A stretch of 64,000 nt of DNA from Acidobacteriota bacterium. GTDB taxonomy: Bacteria > Acidobacteriota > Terriglobia > Terriglobales > Acidobacteriaceae. How positions within the stretch are numbered: the first letter of the stretch is position 1; every line of letters starts with the position of its first letter. Shown piece by piece: positions 8,164 through 16,568 of the stretch. The stretch lies in contig JABCZI010000008.1 of NCBI GenBank assembly GCA_013289765.1, positions 1 to 64,000 of the forward strand, written 5' to 3'. The position numbers and the translations under genes are program-made. The notes below the pieces were generated by a model. That model saw only the letters and a program-made list of their open reading frames with translations. It made no database searches and was not told where the DNA came from.

Positions 8164-9294
8164 ATGCCATCATCTGTCGAGCAGATTCTTTCCAGTTACG
8201 ATGACCGTGCTCCTCTGGCGCGAGCGTCTACTATTCCGGCACCTTGGTACGTTGACGCGCGCGTCGCCGAGCTTGAGCGCCTCAGCGTATTCGGCAAAAC
8301 CTGGCGACTGGTCGCGCGCACCGATCAAGTGAAAGAGCCCGGCCAATTCGTCGCCACTACCGTCGCAGGAGAACCGGTCGTCGTAGTTCGCGGTAATGAC
8401 GGCGTTCTGCGTGCCTTCTTCAATGTGTGCCGCCATCACGCCGCTGCCGTAGTGACTCAACCCTGTGGACAGGCTTCTCTGCTGCATTGTCCCTACCACG
8501 GCTGGAATTACGGTCTCGACGGCTCACTCAAAGGGATGCCCGAGTTCGAGGGCGTCGAAGATTTCGATCGCGTGAAGAATGGTCTGGTTCCCATTCGAGT
8601 CGAAACCTGGGAGTGCTTCGTCTTTATTAACCTCGACGAACAGGCGGCGCCGCTGACCGAATTTCTCGGCGGCCTCGTCCAACGAGTCGCTCCCCTTGGC
8701 ATCGGCAACCTGCATTACTTCGACCGGCGTTCTTACAACATCAATTGCAACTGGAAAGTTTACGTCGACAACTATCTCGACGGCGGGTATCACGTACCGC
8801 ATCTTCACAAAGGTTTGAATTCGGTTCTCGACTATAAGCAGTACACCATCGAGAACGAAGACCGCTACTGTCTGCAATCGAGCCCAATGGTCTCTTGCAC
8901 GGAAGACGCCTCCACCGGCGCCACACGCAAGGGCGATCGCGCCTGGTATTTCTGGCAATATCCAAATCTGATGATCAATTGCTACGAGGGCTACATGGAT
9001 ACAAATCTTGTTATCCCCGTGGATGTCGATCACTGTAAAGTGATTTTTGATTTTTATTTTGCCGGCATCGGCGAGGAGCACCGTGAATACAACAAACAGT
9101 CGGTGAACGTCGGCAACCGCGTGCAGGAAGAAGATCTCGGTATCTGCGAAGACGTGCAACGCGGCCTGAAATCACGGGCCTATCGAGCCGGACGTCTCTC
9201 CGTTCGCCGCGAAGCCGGAGAGCAATTATTCCATCGCCTGCTGGCCGCCGACCTTAAAAACGGCTTAACGACATCGACTGCCTCCGCTGATTAA
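8164..9294 (+). CDS. Rieske ring-hydroxylating oxygenase, alpha subunit
   Basis: A 376-residue Rieske non-heme iron oxygenase. The [2Fe-2S] ligands are C89-x-H91 (CRHH) and C109-x2-H112 (CPYH), spaced 17 apart as expected. The mononuclear iron motif follows in NYLDGGYHVPHLHKG (two His near residues 205-210) with a late Asp in the C-terminal helix region. The family includes choline/carnitine monooxygenases and phenylpropionate dioxygenases; the length and the NYLDGGYH version fit the choline-monooxygenase-like branch. No reductase or beta-subunit gene is adjacent, so electrons must come from elsewhere. The ATG at 8164 is preferred because an ATG at 8086 lies in the dps hairpin. Confidence 0.88.
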   Translation: MPSSVEQILSSYDDRAPLARASTIPAPWYVDARVAELERLSVFGKTWRLVARTDQVKEPGQFVATTVAGEPVVVVRGNDGVLRAFFNVCRHHAAAVVTQPCGQASLLHCPYHGWNYGLDGSLKGMPEFEGVEDFDRVKNGLVPIRVETWECFVFINLDEQAAPLTEFLGGLVQRVAPLGIGNLHYFDRRSYNINCNWKVYVDNYLDGGYHVPHLHKGLNSVLDYKQYTIENEDRYCLQSSPMVSCTEDASTGATRKGDRAWYFWQYPNLMINCYEGYMDTNLVIPVDVDHCKVIFDFYFAGIGEEHREYNKQSVNVGNRVQEEDLGICEDVQRGLKSRAYRAGRLSVRREAGEQLFHRLLAADLKNGLTTSTASAD

Positions 9295-9337
9295 CCCACG
9301 GTACAGTTTCAGGTCTTAGACCTCGTTTGAGTCAGCG

Positions 9338-10732
9338 TCACTCATGCGGAGCATCCTGCTCCCGCCGCATCGCCCGCAAGTCAATTCCCAACTGCTCGGC
9401 CTTCTTGTAAAGATGACTGCGCTCCAGCCCCAACGACTTCGCGGCCAAACTTACATTTGAGTGGCTCCGCTTCAACTCCGCCAGGATCACTTCTTTCTCG
9501 AAGGCATCCACACGGTCAGCCAGCGGGCCCGATGAAAATGTGCTGGACGATGCCCCGCCGCTCTTACCCTTCGGCAGTGCAGCTTCGATGGTCGCGGAGT
9601 CTACTTCACCATTCACGGCCAGCAGCATCAGGCGCTCCACCATGTTGCGCAACTCGCGTACATTCCCCGGCCACGAGTGTGACTGTAGAAGTTCCATCGC
9701 CTCCGCGCTGAAGGGAAATGCTTTCCATCCATTCTGCGTGCTCACTTGCGCCGCAAAATGCGCGACCAACACCGGAATATCTTCCCGCCGCTCCCGCAAG
9801 GGCGGGAGCACCAGCGGAAAAACATAAATTCGGTGAAACAGATCCTGACGGAATTTCTCGTCGCGCACACGCGCTTCCAGATCGCGATGTGTCGCCACCA
9901 CCACCCGGACATCCACGCTCACCGGTTTATCGCCTCCGATTCGCTCCACTTCTCCTTCTTCCAGCACCCGCAGCAATTTCGCCTGCATGGCCAGTGGCAT
10001 GTCTCCAATCTCATCCAGAAAAATTGTGCCGTGATCTGCCTGCTCGAATTTTCCTACATGCCGGCCTGCCGCTCCCGTGAACGATCCCTTCTCGTGCCCG
10101 AAGAGTTCCGACTCAATCAGTTCAGCCGGAACCGCCGCGCAATTCAACGTAACAAACGCGGCCCCGGAGCGTCCGCTGCGCTCATGAATCGTTCGCGCCA
10201 CCAATTCTTTTCCCGTACCCGTCTCTCCCAGGATGCAAACCCGGGTCTCGCTCGCGGCCACGCGCTCCACCTGCGCCATCATGCGCTGCATCGCCGCGCC
10301 CTGCCATATAATTTCGTGCTTGCCCAATCGTTGCTTGAGTGACCGGTTTTCGCTTTCCAGCCGCTGCAGTTTCAGCGCATTTTCAACCGTCAGCAAAAGT
10401 TTTTCCGTGGAGATTGGCTTCTCCAAGAAGTCCAGAGCGCCCAGTCGCGTCGCGCGCACTGCCATTTCGATCTCCGCCTGACCTGACATCATCACCACCG
10501 CCGCGGTGACTCCCTGCGCTTTCAACTCTTCCAGCAGCGCCAGTCCTCCTTTGCCGGGCATCACGACATCTGACAGGATTAGATCGAACCGCTGCGCCTT
10601 TGCGAGTTCGAGCGCTTTAGCCGCGTTGTCGCATACCGTGGCTTCATGTCCAGCCAGACGGAACGCCCGTGCCAGCGACGCCAGGGTGTGTGCTTCGTCA
10701 TCCACAATCAACAAATGTGCTTTCGTAGGCAA
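9338..10732 (-). CDS. sigma-54 activator with receiver domain (NtrC family)
   Basis: Three domains are visible. The N-terminal receiver has LLIVDDE and the phospho-acceptor Asp in DLILSDVVMPGKGG. The AAA+ domain has Walker A GETGTGKE, the sigma-54 contact loop written GSFTGA in place of GAFTGA, and Walker B GTIFLDEIGDM. The C-terminus is a Fis-type helix-turn-helix (NVSLAAKSLGLERSHLYKK). The preferred start is TTG at 10732 (GGGGGA upstream), giving MPTKAHLLIVDDE; an ATG at 10780 would overlap the kinase gene and add a non-conserved tail. It is the last gene of a four-gene operon and should be phosphorylated by the kinase just upstream. Confidence 0.93.
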   Translation of the reverse strand: MPTKAHLLIVDDEAHTLASLARAFRLAGHEATVCDNAAKALELAKAQRFDLILSDVVMPGKGGLALLEELKAQGVTAAVVMMSGQAEIEMAVRATRLGALDFLEKPISTEKLLLTVENALKLQRLESENRSLKQRLGKHEIIWQGAAMQRMMAQVERVAASETRVCILGETGTGKELVARTIHERSGRSGAAFVTLNCAAVPAELIESELFGHEKGSFTGAAGRHVGKFEQADHGTIFLDEIGDMPLAMQAKLLRVLEEGEVERIGGDKPVSVDVRVVVATHRDLEARVRDEKFRQDLFHRIYVFPLVLPPLRERREDIPVLVAHFAAQVSTQNGWKAFPFSAEAMELLQSHSWPGNVRELRNMVERLMLLAVNGEVDSATIEAALPKGKSGGASSSTFSSGPLADRVDAFEKEVILAELKRSHSNVSLAAKSLGLERSHLYKKAEQLGIDLRAMRREQDAPHE

Positions 10733-10751
10733 GATTCCCCCGGATGTAAAC

Positions 10752-12572
10752 TCAAGAAGACATGCGCGCCCGATCTGCATTCCGCAGCAATTCGATTACA
10801 AATGTCGTCCCTCGGCCAGGGTCGCTCTGCACGCGGATTCTTCCCCCATGATCGCTTATTACCGATTGCACAATAGCCAGCCCCAGCCCGGTCCCGTGCT
10901 GCTTGCTCGTGTAATAAGGAGTGAAGATCTGCGCGCATTCGTCCAGCGTCAATCCCTCTCCGGTATCGGCCACTTCGACCATTACGCTGCCGTCTTCATT
11001 TTGCGTGCGCAAGGTCAGGGTTCCGCCGCGTGGCATTGCATCTTGAGCATTAAGCACTAGATTTAAAATCGCACGGTGCAATAGATCCGCGTCGGCCTGT
11101 ACTGGCTCCAGATGTGGATCCAGTTGCAGTTCGCACTTGATCTTCGCCCGACCCGGCGCAGCCAGTTGCGCCTGAAAAAGTTGTATCACTCCAGCTATCA
11201 GTTCATTCATCTGCACCGGCTGGAAACGGGGCTGCGGCATCTTCGAGAATTCGCTGAACCTCTCGATAATTCCCTTTAAATTCGAAATCTCTGCCAACAG
11301 TGTTCTCGAGCTTTCTCGAAATACTTCATCGAAGTCCTCTGAACTCTGCTGGCGCGCCCGGATCAGATTTTCTACCGTAAGCTGAAGGGGAAACAGCGGA
11401 TTTTTCAACTCGTGGGCTAGCCGCCGAGCCAGTTCGCGCCACGCGGCCACCCGTTCCGCCTGGACCAGCCGTTCTTTCTGTCCGAGCAACTCCGTAGTCA
11501 TGCGGTTAAAGGAATCTGCTAACTGACCCAGTTCGTCGGCCCCCAACACATCGACCCGCGTGTTCCAATTTCCCGCGGCAACTTCCTGCGCGGCGTGGGC
11601 CAGCTGTTCGACAGGACGTGTCACTCGCGCTGCTGCCCAGCTGCTTACCAGAATCGCCAGCAGAATCCCCAAGGTTCCCACGATCAGCGCCGCCGACCCG
11701 ATGTGGCGGACCAGTTCCACGTAGTTGCGCCGTGAGTTGCCGATTAACAGAATCGCCAGCAATGGTCGATCCCCGTCCGCTCCCGTGCCCAGCAGCGGAA
11801 TCGCATGAAACACTTCGTCTTCGGCCTCATTTCCCGACCACCGCACCAATCGTGTCGCTTCCTCTTCCGATCTGCGCACCGCATCGACGAGCGGCTGCAA
11901 CTTCTGCGCCGCGGGGAGGTTTTCTCTGCCGGGCGCCGACGGGTCAACCAGGAGCTCTGCTGCGAAGTGATCGCCGCGATTCTGGTAGAGCAAGGCCCGA
12001 GTCCCCACCGGCATATCCAGTGCTGCCAGAAAACTTCGATCCAGACGCCGGCCTCCAACCACATACACCGGTCGTTCCCCTCGCGTTGCAGCCACCGCAA
12101 ACAGGCCCAATTCCGTTCCATCCGGCAACTCTTCCTGCTTGAGAAATGCGCCGTGGTCAGCCGTCGCTGCGAAACTGTCGACGCCAGCCTCCGGATATCC
12201 GAACTTGGCGGGCGCCTGCGCGGACGAAACAATCGTTCCTTTGCTTTCGACAAACTCCAGAAAGTCGAGTTGATTATTTTCCGCGGTAGTTTTTGCTAAC
12301 TCAAAATATGGTCCCGGATCGGCAGATGCTCGATTTAGCGCCGTCGACATGCGTTTTGCGGCTTCCGACGCGGCGATCGCTTCCACTTGCCGCGCCACCA
12401 CCTCGCCTTGACGATTGAACTCGCGCCGGAACTGAGTTACCAGCGCCGCCGTTCTTTCGTTTTCGCTGCGATCGAAAGCACGCCGCGTTACCGCCGTTAC
12501 CAGTCCGGCCACGGCCGCCACCGACAAAAACACCGTCAGCGCAAAGACCGACAGCAGTTTTCGGCGATACAT
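10752..12572 (-). CDS. NtrY-like membrane histidine kinase
   Basis: A 606-residue sensor kinase. Residues 7-27 form a first membrane helix, followed by a periplasmic sensor of about 260 residues, a second helix (SAALIVGTLGILLAILVSSW), then HAMP (ARVTRPVEQLAHAAQEVAAG). The H-box is RRLAHELKNPLFPLQLTVEN with the phosphorylated His, the N-box NLVLNAQDAM, the G1 box VADTGEGLT and the G2 box GTGLGLAIV. AAAGGAG precedes the start. It ends 20 bp before the sigma-54 activator gene, forming a classical two-component pair that feeds sigma-54 promoters. The sensed signal is unknown. Confidence 0.93.
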   Translation of the reverse strand: MYRRKLLSVFALTVFLSVAAVAGLVTAVTRRAFDRSENERTAALVTQFRREFNRQGEVVARQVEAIAASEAAKRMSTALNRASADPGPYFELAKTTAENNQLDFLEFVESKGTIVSSAQAPAKFGYPEAGVDSFAATADHGAFLKQEELPDGTELGLFAVAATRGERPVYVVGGRRLDRSFLAALDMPVGTRALLYQNRGDHFAAELLVDPSAPGRENLPAAQKLQPLVDAVRRSEEEATRLVRWSGNEAEDEVFHAIPLLGTGADGDRPLLAILLIGNSRRNYVELVRHIGSAALIVGTLGILLAILVSSWAAARVTRPVEQLAHAAQEVAAGNWNTRVDVLGADELGQLADSFNRMTTELLGQKERLVQAERVAAWRELARRLAHELKNPLFPLQLTVENLIRARQQSSEDFDEVFRESSRTLLAEISNLKGIIERFSEFSKMPQPRFQPVQMNELIAGVIQLFQAQLAAPGRAKIKCELQLDPHLEPVQADADLLHRAILNLVLNAQDAMPRGGTLTLRTQNEDGSVMVEVADTGEGLTLDECAQIFTPYYTSKQHGTGLGLAIVQSVISDHGGRIRVQSDPGRGTTFVIELLRNADRARMSS

Positions 12573-12714
12573 TATCGCTCCTTTGCTGCTGTGAAACTCG
12601 CTCTGAAATATTCTGTGAACAAATGTGCTACGAAACCTTCGCGCATCGCTCGAGTCATTGGATATTTGGCATCATATCTCACCATCCTGCGGGACGATGA
12701 GCGCTCCAGGCCGA

Positions 12715-14040
12715 TTATCTCGGTTGCTGTTCCGCCTGTGCGCTCTGGTTCGCCATGCTCATGCCGCGCAGCACGTCGTTGGCGAAAAAGAACTTTCCAT
12801 CAGCCGGCACCATCATGATCTGCAGTTTGTCGGAAAGCCGCTCGGCCACGATTTTATTGATCAGCAGCGGATTATTCTTTAGCACTGCTGCTTCGCTCTG
12901 CATGCGCTCTGCGTCCGCCTCCGCCGTCACCCGGATGCGATCCGCCTCCGCATTCGCCAGCAACTTTCGCCGTTCTCCTTCCGCTTTGCTGTCGATCAGC
13001 TTGGCTTGCGCGTCGCCTTCTGCATTCTGGATGGTCGCCTCTTTCCGCGCCTGCGCCTCCAGCCTGCTCTGCTCGATCTGCTTCTGCTTTAGCGGCAGAG
13101 TGTATTTCATTGCGTCGGATTCGCTCTTCGCTCGCAACACGTGCACACGCGCCTCGCCTTCCGCCTGTTTAACCTGGCGCGCTTTCATGGCCTCGGCTTC
13201 CAGTTCGGCAATTCGTACTTCCTTGCTCTTTAGCTCAGTTTCCACGCTCATGCGATCATTCTCCTGCTCCTTCAGCAGGTAAGCCTGTAATCCCTCTGCA
13301 TATTCTGGCGGCAACTGGATGTCGCGCAGCATCACCTCTTTCACCACGATCCCGTCTGCCGCCAGCCGCTGCGTGATCAAGGCCGCGGCCTTTTGCCGCA
13401 CTTCTTCCCGCTTCGCTGAAAAAACATCTCGCACGGTATAGTTCGGCACAACCTCGCGCCACACACTCGCCACCGTCGGCGGTACGATTTCTTTTTCCAC
13501 CGGCCGCGGCAAATGTCCTTCGATATAATCCAGCCGCTTCGCATCCAGCCGGTATCTCACCGTGATCGCCAGTCCCAGCGTCAGCCCTTCCTTCGCCTGT
13601 ACATTAAGAGGCTGCGCGTTCAGCGCCGGTATCTTCGTCGAAGCCTTTGTCGACTCCGTTTTTCCGTCTTCCGACATTCCCGTCGTAAAGATCTGATCCC
13701 GCGTATCGAACAATGCCACGTCCTCGACCAGCGGCACAACCAGGTGAGCTCCAGGATAAAGCGTCCCTGCGATGGTTCCGCTCATTTGACTCACGCGCAC
13801 GCCCGCCATCCCGCTGGGTACTACGACAACGCTGAACGCTATCAGCAGCGGTCCCCACGCCAGCATTGCTAGCGCCAGCGATGTTCGCCATCGCACCACC
13901 GGAACTGTGGCCGTGTTTCCCATTGTGGCCAAGGCGCGTCGGTACAAGACCTCGCGGTACAGATCATAGGCGAGAATGCATACCGCCGCGACCATCATCC
14001 CCACCCCGCCCGTCATCAACAAATACTTTAATGTCAGCAT
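12715..14040 (-). CDS. SPFH (prohibitin/flotillin-like) membrane protein
   Basis: A 441-residue protein with an N-terminal helix (LMTGGVGMMVAAVCILAY) and a second one (LALAMLAWGPLLIAFSVVVV), then an SPFH/band-7 domain starting GMAGVRVSQMSG and including FTTGMSEDGKTESTK and LTLGLAITVRYRLD. The second half is a long charged coiled coil rich in Glu/Ala/Lys/Arg (ELKSKEVRIAELEAEAMKAR and following). Such proteins form ring-like scaffolds that organise membrane proteases or transporters. It lies between a 50-residue membrane peptide and the NtrY/NtrC genes, so it may belong to an envelope stress response run by that system. Confidence 0.9.
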   Translation of the reverse strand: MLTLKYLLMTGGVGMMVAAVCILAYDLYREVLYRRALATMGNTATVPVVRWRTSLALAMLAWGPLLIAFSVVVVPSGMAGVRVSQMSGTIAGTLYPGAHLVVPLVEDVALFDTRDQIFTTGMSEDGKTESTKASTKIPALNAQPLNVQAKEGLTLGLAITVRYRLDAKRLDYIEGHLPRPVEKEIVPPTVASVWREVVPNYTVRDVFSAKREEVRQKAAALITQRLAADGIVVKEVMLRDIQLPPEYAEGLQAYLLKEQENDRMSVETELKSKEVRIAELEAEAMKARQVKQAEGEARVHVLRAKSESDAMKYTLPLKQKQIEQSRLEAQARKEATIQNAEGDAQAKLIDSKAEGERRKLLANAEADRIRVTAEADAERMQSEAAVLKNNPLLINKIVAERLSDKLQIMMVPADGKFFFANDVLRGMSMANQSAQAEQQPR

Positions 14041-14061
14041 CGCCGTTCTCCTTTTCGCGCT

Positions 14062-14214
14062 TCAGTTCTTCTGTTCGGCTTTCGCCGCTACCCTGTGCCT
14101 TACAAAGAACACCCGAATCACCTGCCCAAAAATAAATTCCTCGGCGAGCAATGCGACCGCCACAGAAAAAACCAGCCCCCCAACCACCGCAAGGAATGTA
14201 ATCGCCGTTTGCAT
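14062..14214 (-). CDS. 50-residue membrane peptide upstream of the SPFH gene
   Basis: A small frame with a strong ribosome site (GGGAGAG before ATG). The product starts MQTAITFLAVVGGLVFSVAV and continues ALLAEEFIFGQVIRVFFVRH before a short basic tail ending AEQKN. It has one or two membrane segments. The stop lies 21 bp before the SPFH start, so the two are almost surely translated from one message. It could be a small subunit or adaptor of the SPFH ring. No family is recognised. Confidence 0.68.
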   Translation of the reverse strand: MQTAITFLAVVGGLVFSVAVALLAEEFIFGQVIRVFFVRHRVAAKAEQKN

Positions 14215-14715
14215 AATCTCTCCCTCCGCATACCCCGCGGGCTTTCTGGGTTCCTTCTCCGCGCTTTAGCTTGTTGTCTGTTCCATATGTCGACACATGC
14301 AAGACAAACGCCAAGACGTATGACGCTGGAAAGTAAGAAGTTATCGGAAGCTAAGAATGGCAGGCCGTGCCGCGGATACGCAGTGTGTCCTCGGCAACAC
14401 ACTCATCGTTGGCGTTTTAAGCGCCCGGTCCCTGCCGTCTGGGGGTACGGCTCTGTGGGGTTCTGTAGGTTGGGACCGGGCGATCTTTTACTACTATGAC
14501 TAGTTCAGTGACGCCATTCTCATCCTGATCGACCTTTCTTTCCGTGACCGCTGTCACCGTTTTGTGTGATGCTCATCTTTTGTTTTCATTGCCACACAAA
14601 GCCACAAAGAAGAAAAAACAATTAAAAGGTCTCTCTGGGTCTCTGTGACTCAGTGGTCAAGGCTTCATCCCTTTCCATTTGACTTCCCATTCTCCTCGCC
14701 GCTATCGTTGCCCCC
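14215..14715. other. 500-bp intergenic region with possible structured RNA
   Basis: Divergent promoter region between the SPFH operon and the DUF2252 gene. No coding frame is convincing. It holds a long inverted repeat with an inner hairpin (14422-14482), a stretch of poly-purine around 14590-14625 (CACAAAGAAGAAAAAACAAT) and a CTCTCTGGGTCTCTGTGACTCAG tract. Confidence 0.5.
14422..14482. other. structured inverted repeat, possible small RNA element
   Basis: CGCCCGGTCCC (14422-14432) pairs perfectly with GGGACCGGGCG (14472-14482). Inside it is a second hairpin GCCGT-CTGGGGGT-ACGGC. The right arm is followed by ATCTTTTACT on the plus strand. This two-stem layout looks more like an RNA structure than a simple terminator, though a terminator remains possible. 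Confidence 0.5.
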
Positions 14716-15801
14716 ATGAACGTGGTCAAAGCCACTCGCCAGTTCGAAGCATGGCTCGCCCAGCGCACTCATCTCAACCAGAAAGATCTCCGCCTGAAAC
14801 ATTCCCGCATGAAGGAGGATCTCTTCGCCTTCTTCCGCGCCACCTTTTACCGCTGGGCGCAAGTGTGGCCCGAGATCTGTCCCGACCTCGCCAAGGCTCC
14901 GCACGTTCTGGCCGTGGGCGATCTTCACGTAGAAAATTTCGGTACCTGGCGCGACATCGAAGGCCGCCTCATCTGGGGAGTGAATGATTTTGACGAAGCC
15001 TGGCCCATGTCTTACGCGATCGATCTGGTGCGACTAGCCGTCAGCGCTCATCTTGCCGCAGAGAGCGGACGTCTTCCTATCAAACGCGAAGACATTTGTG
15101 ACGCCCTGCTTCAGGGTTATCGCGACAGCATGGACCAAAAAGGCCGCGCTTTCGTCCTCGGAGAAAACCATCAATGGCTCCGCCTCATTGCCGAAGGAGA
15201 ACTCCGCGACCCCGTCCATTTCTGGGCGAAAATGGACGCGCTCCGCACGCTGAAAACTTCTCCTCCAATCAGCGCCGTCGACGCTGTCCAGCACCTTATG
15301 CCAGCGCATGACGTCCCGTTTCGCCTCGTCCATCGCGTTGCCGGACTCGGCAGCCTCGGTCATGCCCGCTATGTTGCTATTGCCGATTGGCATGGCGGAC
15401 GCATCGCGCGCGAAGCCAAAGCCCTTGTGCCATCCTCTTCTTTCTGGGCTCAGAACCACGAAGGCCCCGCCGACATTCTCTACCAGATCATCATCAATCG
15501 CGCCGTACGTTGTCCCGATCCCTTCGTGCAATTGCGCGGACGCTGGATCGTCCGCCGCCTCGGCCCGCACTGTTCTCGCATTGAACTGGCTTCTTTAAGT
15601 GCTCCCAACACCGAACTGCGTCTTCTTCATGCGATGGGATGGGAAACTGCTAACGTGCACCTCGGCACCTTATCCGAGCGCAAAGCTATTCTTCGCCATC
15701 TCAAGAAACAGAAAGGGAAGTGGCTTCACCATGCCGCCGAAGTGATGTTGCAGGCGGTCCGCTCCGATTGGTCGGTGTGGAAGAAAAAAGGCTTTGCCTG
15801 A
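14716..15801 (+). CDS. DUF2252 family protein
   Basis: A 361-residue protein of the DUF2252 family, which has a kinase-like (aminoglycoside phosphotransferase-type) fold. Recognisable stretches: RMKEDLFAFFRATFYRWAQ near residue 35, then AVGDLHVENFGTWRD (the loop equivalent to the catalytic loop), WGVNDFDEAWPMSYAIDLVR (metal-binding DFD) and later GLGSLGHARYVAIADWHGG. No substrate is known for the family. It is a single-gene unit; the start ATG at 14716 is the first in frame before the conserved region. Confidence 0.85.
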   Translation: MNVVKATRQFEAWLAQRTHLNQKDLRLKHSRMKEDLFAFFRATFYRWAQVWPEICPDLAKAPHVLAVGDLHVENFGTWRDIEGRLIWGVNDFDEAWPMSYAIDLVRLAVSAHLAAESGRLPIKREDICDALLQGYRDSMDQKGRAFVLGENHQWLRLIAEGELRDPVHFWAKMDALRTLKTSPPISAVDAVQHLMPAHDVPFRLVHRVAGLGSLGHARYVAIADWHGGRIAREAKALVPSSSFWAQNHEGPADILYQIIINRAVRCPDPFVQLRGRWIVRRLGPHCSRIELASLSAPNTELRLLHAMGWETANVHLGTLSERKAILRHLKKQKGKWLHHAAEVMLQAVRSDWSVWKKKGFA

Positions 15802-15900
15802 GACGGCTCCCGGATTCGCTGTATCCAGACTACGGACTCCACCCGATTGCTCGCCTCGTCCCGTTCAGAGACGCTAGGATGTTTAGATTTCTCTGAACTC

Positions 15901-16146
15901 GTGAGCGATACAAAACCACCCACGCGGATCCTGATGCGCAGCTTCCTTCGCTGGCATTTCAAGTCTCGCCGTCTCGAAGATCGCATTCGAGATTTGTGCG
16001 CCAAAGCCGTCGTGACGACCGATCCTGCCGAGCTGAATGCAATTCTCGAGCAACTCTCGGCCGCTCTTCATGATCAGGTGGAACGCATCAGAACACGAGT
16101 TAGCGAACCTCGAGTGGCCCCGGAACGCCGCTTTTCGCGCACCTGA
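15901..16146 (+). CDS. small helical protein, family member A
   Basis: GTG at 15901 gives an 81-residue product; a longer frame opening at 15847 has an uncharacteristic leader. The core is IRDLCAKAVVTTDPAELNAI followed by LEQLSAALHDQVERI, predicted to be two amphipathic helices. The same pattern (LC-A-x2-A-x3-DP-x2-L-x-A-[IL]-x-[EQ][EQ][LI]) recurs in the products at 16232 and 21339. No known domain is recognised. The three genes sit among regulator genes (Crp/Fnr, CheY-like). Confidence 0.6.
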   Translation: MSDTKPPTRILMRSFLRWHFKSRRLEDRIRDLCAKAVVTTDPAELNAILEQLSAALHDQVERIRTRVSEPRVAPERRFSRT

Positions 16147-16231
16147 TCCACTCCAGATCCCTCCCAAGCCTGTTCGGTGTCGAACATACGGAGTCCCGCC
16201 GTAAATGCTTTAATTGTCGCCGGTTTCAACT

Positions 16232-16396
16232 ATGAACAAAGCCGAAAGCGACCGCATTCAAGAGCTCTGCGCCGTTATCGCGGTAGAGAAAGACCGGCAT
16301 AAATTTCTTGCTCTCGTCGAAGAGCTCAATAGAATGTTAGCCGCCAAAGACGATCGTCCGCAAAGGCTTCAACTCGACGAACGGGAACGTGAGTAG
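16232..16396 (+). CDS. small helical protein, family member B
   Basis: A 54-residue product from ATG at 16232. Core sequence: IQELCAVIAVEKDRHKFLAL then VEELNRMLAAKDDRPQRL. It aligns without gaps with member C at 21339 over about 38 residues and with the core of member A. The strongly charged C-terminal end suggests a soluble adaptor or protein-binding peptide. It is followed by the Crp/Fnr gene after a gap with nested inverted repeats. Confidence 0.62.
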   Translation: MNKAESDRIQELCAVIAVEKDRHKFLALVEELNRMLAAKDDRPQRLQLDERERE

Positions 16397-16440
16397 TTTC
16401 AGCGCGGGTGGTGCATTCCTGGCAAGAAGCAGCAGGCGCG

Positions 16441-16506
16441 ATTTTACGGGATACGTTATTTTCCCTGTATCTTCGCCTCTCGTATCTACTTAAATATCCG
16501 TAAAAT
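16441..16506. promoter_or_regulatory. nested inverted repeats upstream of Crp/Fnr gene
   Basis: ATTTTACGG at 16441-16449 is matched by CCGTAAAAT at 16498-16506, and GATACG at 16450 by CGTATC at 16481. The pair brackets an AT-rich stretch ending 63 bp before the regulator start. It may be an operator for autoregulation or an RNA hairpin in the leader. Confidence 0.42.
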
Positions 16507-16568
16507 TATGCTCCAAACTACAGGCTCGCCGAAATGAACCGAATCACGAAGCTGCATCCAATCATTTG

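Noticed and set aside
9312-9324. AGGTCTTAGACCT palindrome between the Rieske and NtrC genes
   Set aside because: The stem is only five bases and lacks a U tract; it is too weak to call a terminator.
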